Source: Actinomycetes bacterium
GTDB lineage: Bacteria; Actinomycetota; Acidimicrobiia; Acidimicrobiales; Acidimicrobiaceae
DNA length: 10,496 nt
NCBI GenBank assembly: GCA_021819025.1
Contig: JAKASN010000026.1
Location: 1 to 10,496, forward strand
Direction: 5' to 3'
This document shows positions 7,263 through 10,496 of the stretch, in pieces. The notes under the pieces are model-generated. The model was not told where the DNA came from. It saw only the letters and a program-made list of their open reading frames with translations, and did no database searches. Position 1 is the first letter of the stretch; every line of letters begins with the position of its first letter. Both the position numbers and the translations under genes were made by a program.

Positions 7263-7767
7263 CTATGGCTCCTAGTTGTCGCTGTTCAAGCGATCTTAGA
7301 CCACTCTGGTCTATTCGCAGCGCATCCGCGGTGTAAGCCAATTTTGGGGAGGGAAATTCCGGGAGAGTTAGTGCGGAGGGTTGCGATAAGTCTCCGGTGA
7401 GATCTGAGTTCCGCAGATCTGTAGTCCGAGCGAGAACCTCGAGAGACCTCCTCCCAAGCGTGACATTTAAGGCCCGCGCGCGGTGCGAAAGTCTCCAGCT
7501 CGCTCTGCAGGGTCAACGCAATCGATGTCGAACCGGTGGCGCATTCGCGCTCAGAGTCGCCTCCCAAGCGTTGTCACTTCGAGTGCGAGTCGGAGCATTA
7601 AGTCGCGAACATGGCCCTATGCCGCGCTTTATCTCAAGGGCGAGAGGTGCGATGGTCTGGTGGCTGTGCGACTAGCGACCTTCGCTCTTAGGTGGCCGGG
7701 GCGGGTTTGGCTGGGGAATTTTTCGGTTTCGCGCAGGAATTGTCTAGCAAGCTCGGCCAGGTTTGGG
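7263..7767. other. Intergenic region between lipoprotein and amidohydrolase genes
   Basis: About 505 bases hold no gene I can support. Open frames exist on both strands (plus 7397-7675 and 7483-7881, minus 7286-7567), but their translations are Arg/Ser-rich, unfamiliar and mutually overlapping, as expected from GC-biased non-coding DNA. The amidohydrolase-proximal end carries its ribosome binding site and an inverted repeat. No clear intrinsic terminator follows the lipoprotein gene, whose stop codon is at 7768-7770. Confidence 0.45.
7297..7313. promoter_or_regulatory. Inverted repeat upstream of the amidohydrolase, candidate operator
   Basis: TAGACCA and TGGTCTA are perfect seven-base arms around a CTC spacer, centred about 43 bases upstream of the amidohydrolase start. 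Size, symmetry and place suit a binding site for a dimeric repressor such as a GntR- or TetR-type protein, or a hairpin in the 5' leader. No regulator gene is adjacent. Arms this long also arise by chance roughly a dozen times in 10 kb when any short spacer is allowed, so position is the main argument. Confidence 0.35.
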
Positions 7768-8493
7768 TTAGCTGGAGGGTGCCGGAGGGTTCCCGGCGGG
7801 AATTTTCACCTCCGCCACAGGAGCGTTGGGCTGAGAATAAACGACGGTCAAGTCTCCCGTGGAAGGGCCGGAGTGCTGTGAAGGGGGAGGCTGGATGACA
7901 AACTTAGAGCTAACTGATCGTAGAGCGCCATGGAAAACGGTGATTGAGCCACGCTCGGTGTAGACCCACTTCTCAAACACGGTTCTGAAGTAGTAGCGGT
8001 AGACGTTCCCGGCGCGCCAAACCTCCTGGGCCTTTATCGCATCTATTAATGGCTGGAAGATGCGTGCTTGTGCCGGTGTCATGGTGTGGCCCAAGTTGAG
8101 TTCTTGGTGAGAGTAGCCTCCACAGGATGGGCCGGCAGACCTCTCGAGGTACTGCGAGGTTCCCGTGATGATGGCGACCGGCTGTCTGAGATGGCAGTTG
8201 AGCGCTTCCACCAGGTTTAGGGAATACACATAGAGGGTGTCGGGAGCTCGGTAGAGGTAGGTCCCGCTCTGGGAGATTCGAGCCGTCGAGACCGGATTGG
8301 GATGCTGGCCGATCAAGGTCATGTTGAACGTCGCCCGCAGGGTTTTAGAGGCTTCGAGCTTACCGATCGCCTTGGCGAGTGCGGCAGAGGCCAAACTCGG
8401 TTGCGGAGGTGACGACCGTGCAAACCCGGAACAGCCTGTCACCCCTACCGCCAGCGGCAAGAGCAGAGCTGCGGTGCTTGCACGAGTCTTCAC
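7768..8493 (-). CDS. Predicted lipoprotein of unknown function
   Basis: The 241-residue product starts with a lipoprotein signal peptide: a positively charged start with K2 and R4, a hydrophobic stretch (about 8-19) and the lipobox VTGC with Cys21 as the lipidated residue. The next 15 or so residues are a Ser/Pro/Ala-rich linker. The body (about 35-200) has alternating hydrophobic and polar stretches and two further cysteines, C100 and C124, which could form a disulfide outside the membrane. The C-terminal 40 residues are Pro/Ser-rich. Its size and a start like AKAIGKLEASKTLRATFNMTL recall the LppX/LprG or LolA-like half-barrel lipoproteins of actinobacteria, but this is only a resemblance and no family is claimed. 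The GTG at 8493 is the only reasonable start, because a stop lies six codons upstream in frame; AAGGA at 8508-8512 (complement) is a ribosome binding site with a longish spacer. Confidence 0.75.
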   Translation of the reverse strand: MKTRASTAALLLPLAVGVTGCSGFARSSPPQPSLASAALAKAIGKLEASKTLRATFNMTLIGQHPNPVSTARISQSGTYLYRAPDTLYVYSLNLVEALNCHLRQPVAIITGTSQYLERSAGPSCGGYSHQELNLGHTMTPAQARIFQPLIDAIKAQEVWRAGNVYRYYFRTVFEKWVYTERGSITVFHGALRSVSSKFVIQPPPSQHSGPSTGDLTVVYSQPNAPVAEVKIPAGNPPAPSS

Positions 8494-8613
8494 GGTGGCT
8501 TTTCTTGTCCTTCACGAGGGAACTGGCGCTATTTTGGCAGAGGCGATGCTCGTTGAGCGCAATCGCCAGCAACGACGTTTAGCCGCGAGCCTAGTTTTTC
8601 ATATCCGCAATCG

Positions 8614-8639
8614 CCGTGCCGCCGCTAATTATGGCACGG
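8614..8639. repeat. Inverted repeat upstream of the lipoprotein gene
   Basis: CCGTGCC (8614-8620) and GGCACGG (8633-8639) are perfect seven-base arms around an AT-rich 12-base centre containing TAATTAT. It lies about 120 bases upstream of the lipoprotein start and could be an operator or a hairpin in the leader. The evidence is symmetry only. Confidence 0.3.
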
Positions 8640-8654
8640 GGAAAGAATTTGTGG

Positions 8655-8686
8655 GATACCTTCGAATTTCGAAGCGGCATGGTATC
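8655..8686. repeat. Stacked palindromes upstream of the lipoprotein gene
   Basis: An inner near-continuous palindrome, CTTCGAA-T-TTCGAAG (8660-8674), lies inside an outer pair GATAC (8655-8659) / GTATC (8682-8686), leaving seven unpaired bases on the right. The inner seven-base arms with one-base spacing suit a protein-binding site better than an RNA hairpin, since a one-base loop cannot form. Function unknown. Confidence 0.3.
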
Positions 8687-8890
8687 GACTGGGACAGGTC
8701 TTGCCCTGCTTGAACAAACTCTTCGCGTCGTTGCCAGCTGCTGGGCTTAGGCGCCTGACAACTTTCGCTGCAGCACGATCAGAGCCAAGGATTTTGGGAA
8801 AGTGCGTAAGATCTCGATGAAATCACTTTGTGGAGTGCCTCATTCGATTAGCTAAATGCAGCCATAGTTGCGGTGCTTGCGAGCCCCGGC

Positions 8891-8947
8891 GCGGGCGGCG
8901 TGAGCCTTCGGGTTTGCCCGAAGGGGCGATTTGTCGCTAGCGCCCGC
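8891..8947 (-). other. Structured element after the carboxylase alpha gene (three-way junction)
   Basis: An outer stem GCGGGCG (8891-8897) / CGCCCGC (8941-8947) encloses two hairpins. One is an eight-base-pair perfect stem CCTTCGGG/CCCGAAGG (8905-8924); the other is a four-base-pair stem GCGA/TCGC (8926-8937). Both have the plus-strand loop TTTG. The element starts 35 bases after the stop codon of the carboxylase gene, on the strand that reads into it, so it would lie in that mRNA's 3' end. It has no T-tract, so it is not a classical intrinsic terminator, though U-less terminators or mRNA-stabilising structures are reported in Actinomycetota. Other possibilities are a small RNA or a repeat-family element. 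Confidence 0.45.
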
Positions 8948-8982
8948 TAAGTGACCCGAGATGGGGCTAATCCCGCGGCGCT

Positions 8983-10496
8983 TTAGGAGATAACCACCAC
9001 TATGTCGCCGTTACCCACCGTGTCACCAGCCTTCACGCGAACTTCAGTGACCTCACCAGATTTGTCGGCGGTGATGGCGTTTTCCATCTTCATCGCCTCA
9101 AGGATACACAGAGTGGCTCCGGTTTCCACTTTGTCACCAACGGCGACGAGGACTTTGACGATCGTCCCTTGCATGGGAACCGCGATTTTACCTGAGCCAC
9201 CGGTAACAGCGCCATGAGCATGCGAGCGTGCCTTATTGGCTCCACTTCGGCGCGCTGGCGCAACCTTGGTGTCGACGCCCGCCGATGCGAACTCTTCGGG
9301 CAAATAGAGCTTGACGGCGAAACGCTTCCCGTTGACTTCGGCTTGCACCTCTCTTGTCACCACGCCGGAACCGTCACCATCGACGTGTTGGGGTGGTCCA
9401 ACCTTGAGCTCGCCCAGTCCCGCGACGTCCTCGACCCACTTAGTGGAATGGCGGGCCGCAACAAAGTCAGGGTGTTCCAGGATGTGGATCTGGGCCGGAA
9501 TCGTAGTCGAAACTCCCTCAATGTCCGTTTCCCTAAGCGCGCGGAGCATTCGTCTTCTTGCCGTTTCGCGATCCTTTCCCCAAACGATCAGTTTTGCGAT
9601 GAGGTTGTCGTAGAACTGCGACACGGTGTCGCCTTCTAGATAGCCCGCGTCCAAACGCGTGGCAAACCCGTTGGGAGCTATGAATCGAGTAATTGTTCCC
9701 GGTGAAGGCAGGAACTTTCCCGCATTGGGGTTTTCGGCATTGATGCGGCATTCGATGGCGTGGCCGTGGTGGACAATCTCGTCCTGGGTAAAATCGATCG
9801 GCTCCCCCGCGGCGATGCGGATCTGTAGCTCCACCAAGTCAAGCGAGGTGACCATCTCGGTAACGGGATGCTCCACTTGAAGTCGGGTATTCATTTCCAG
9901 GAAATAGAACTCTCCATCCTGGTAGAGGAACTCAACCGTCCCGGCGTTGCGGTAACCGCACGCCAAAGCGACCTTCACTGCGGCTTCGCCCATCGCCCGG
10001 CGGGTGGCGTCATCGAAGTCGGGAGCGGGCGACTCCTCGATGAGCTTTTGGTGGCGTCTCTGGCTGGAGCAGTCGCGCTCACCGAGCCATACCGCGTTGC
10101 CAAAGTCGTCGCAAAAGATTTGCATTTCGATGTGCCTCGGCCAGCTGAGATAGCGCTCCATGTAGCTTTCAGAGCGCCCAAAGGCCTTTTCGGCCTCGCG
10201 CTGGGCGGATTCGAGCGCCGCAGCGGCGTTGGCGGGGTCTTTTACCACGCGCATTCCGCGACCGCCGCCCCCGTAGGCTGCCTTGATGGCGATCGGCCAG
10301 CCAAAACGATTTCCGAATTCCACTACTTCGTCTGGCGAGGTTATTACCTCGGTAGTCCCGGGAACTCCTTTTACGCCAGCTTGCTCAGCGGCGATTCGCG
10401 AGCTGATCTTGTCGCCCATCACTTCGATTGCTTCGGGAGGCGGACCGATAAACGTCACGCCAATTTCAGCGATTGCTCGCGCGAAGTCGGTGTTTT
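8983..10496 (-). CDS. Acetyl/propionyl-CoA carboxylase alpha subunit (biotin carboxylase + BCCP), partial
   Basis: The gene runs off the right edge; the visible frame continues past the in-frame GTG at 10456-10458 (residues NTDFARAIAEIG precede it), so that GTG is internal and roughly 80 N-terminal residues are missing. Numbering from that codon, the ATP-grasp glycine loop is GGGGRGM (63-69), the biotin carboxylase catalytic segment is EMNTRLQVEHPVTE (188-201), and GHAIECRINAENP marks the C-terminal carboxylase subdomain. A Lys/Ala/Ser-rich linker leads to a BCCP domain whose biotin attachment motif EAMKMEN has its lysine at codon 9088-9090, 34 residues before the end, the usual distance. The full length, near 590 residues, fits actinobacterial AccA-type alpha subunits and is shorter than mitochondrial PCC alpha. 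It carries CO2 on biotin to a separate carboxyltransferase beta subunit, not present here. With the mutase in the window, propionyl-CoA is a plausible substrate, but acetyl-CoA is not excluded. Confidence 0.93.
   Translation of the reverse strand, partial: NTDFARAIAEIGVTFIGPPPEAIEVMGDKISSRIAAEQAGVKGVPGTTEVITSPDEVVEFGNRFGWPIAIKAAYGGGGRGMRVVKDPANAAAALESAQREAEKAFGRSESYMERYLSWPRHIEMQIFCDDFGNAVWLGERDCSSQRRHQKLIEESPAPDFDDATRRAMGEAAVKVALACGYRNAGTVEFLYQDGEFYFLEMNTRLQVEHPVTEMVTSLDLVELQIRIAAGEPIDFTQDEIVHHGHAIECRINAENPNAGKFLPSPGTITRFIAPNGFATRLDAGYLEGDTVSQFYDNLIAKLIVWGKDRETARRRMLRALRETDIEGVSTTIPAQIHILEHPDFVAARHSTKWVEDVAGLGELKVGPPQHVDGDGSGVVTREVQAEVNGKRFAVKLYLPEEFASAGVDTKVAPARRSGANKARSHAHGAVTGGSGKIAVPMQGTIVKVLVAVGDKVETGATLCILEAMKMENAITADKSGEVTEVRVKAGDTVGNGDIVVVIS

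Larger units (their letters stand above)
8494..8982. other. Intergenic region between carboxylase alpha and lipoprotein genes
   Basis: About 489 bases hold no supported gene. A plus-strand frame (8297-8713) runs through it but is mostly the antisense of the lipoprotein gene. The lipoprotein-proximal half contains two inverted repeats (8614-8639 and 8655-8686), and the carboxylase-proximal end holds a strongly structured element (8891-8947). The stretch 8690-8880 shows nothing I can name. The promoter of the lipoprotein gene should lie here, but no good -35/-10 pair could be picked. Confidence 0.45.

Noticed and set aside
7450..7571. Direct repeat CCTCCCAAGCGT at 7450-7461 and 7560-7571.
   Set aside because: A few 12-base repeats are expected in a window this size, and the flanks do not extend the match.

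Overview
The window looks like a chromosomal segment of an Actinomycetota-type bacterium with moderate-to-high GC. The pointers are a short actinobacterial-style acyl-CoA carboxylase alpha chain (biotin carboxylase plus BCCP, no long middle domain), a flavoprotein closest in pattern to mycobacterial LpdA (Rv3303c), a B12-domain-free methylmalonyl-CoA mutase large subunit, and a promoter layout at the mutase that predicts a leaderless mRNA. A member of Acidimicrobiia or a related deep actinobacterial lineage would fit, but this is inference and cannot be settled from 10 kb.

Layout, left to right. 1-417 is non-coding as far as I can see and carries a candidate promoter for a MoeB/ThiF-type adenylyltransferase with a rhodanese domain at its N terminus (418-1593, +). 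A GrpB/UPF0157 family gene follows (1661-2248, +). Then come about 835 bases without a convincing gene (2249-3083), holding only short protein-like pieces on the minus strand in shifting frames. From 3084 two tightly spaced plus-strand genes form a likely operon: the methylmalonyl-CoA mutase large subunit (3084-4670) and an FAD/NAD(P)-dependent pyridine-nucleotide disulfide oxidoreductase of the LpdA type (4680-6041). The rest is on the minus strand: an M20D-type metallo-amidohydrolase (6063-7262), convergent with the flavoprotein; a predicted lipoprotein of unknown function (7768-8493); and, cut by the right edge, the alpha subunit of an acetyl/propionyl-CoA carboxylase (8983-10496).

The metabolic thread is propionyl-CoA use: the biotin carboxylase chain would help carboxylate propionyl-CoA to methylmalonyl-CoA, and the mutase converts methylmalonyl-CoA to succinyl-CoA. 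The mutase needs a separate cobalamin-binding small subunit, an epimerase and a carboxyltransferase beta subunit, none of which is in the window. The remaining genes (sulfur-carrier activation, GrpB, amidohydrolase, lipoprotein) have no clear tie to that pathway.

No CRISPR array, phage gene, intact insertion sequence, rRNA or tRNA was seen, and nothing amounts to a clearly new multi-gene system. The more unusual items are non-coding: a nested three-way-junction inverted repeat after the carboxylase gene, a clean inverted repeat in front of the amidohydrolase, stacked palindromes upstream of the lipoprotein gene, and the predicted leaderless start of the mutase.
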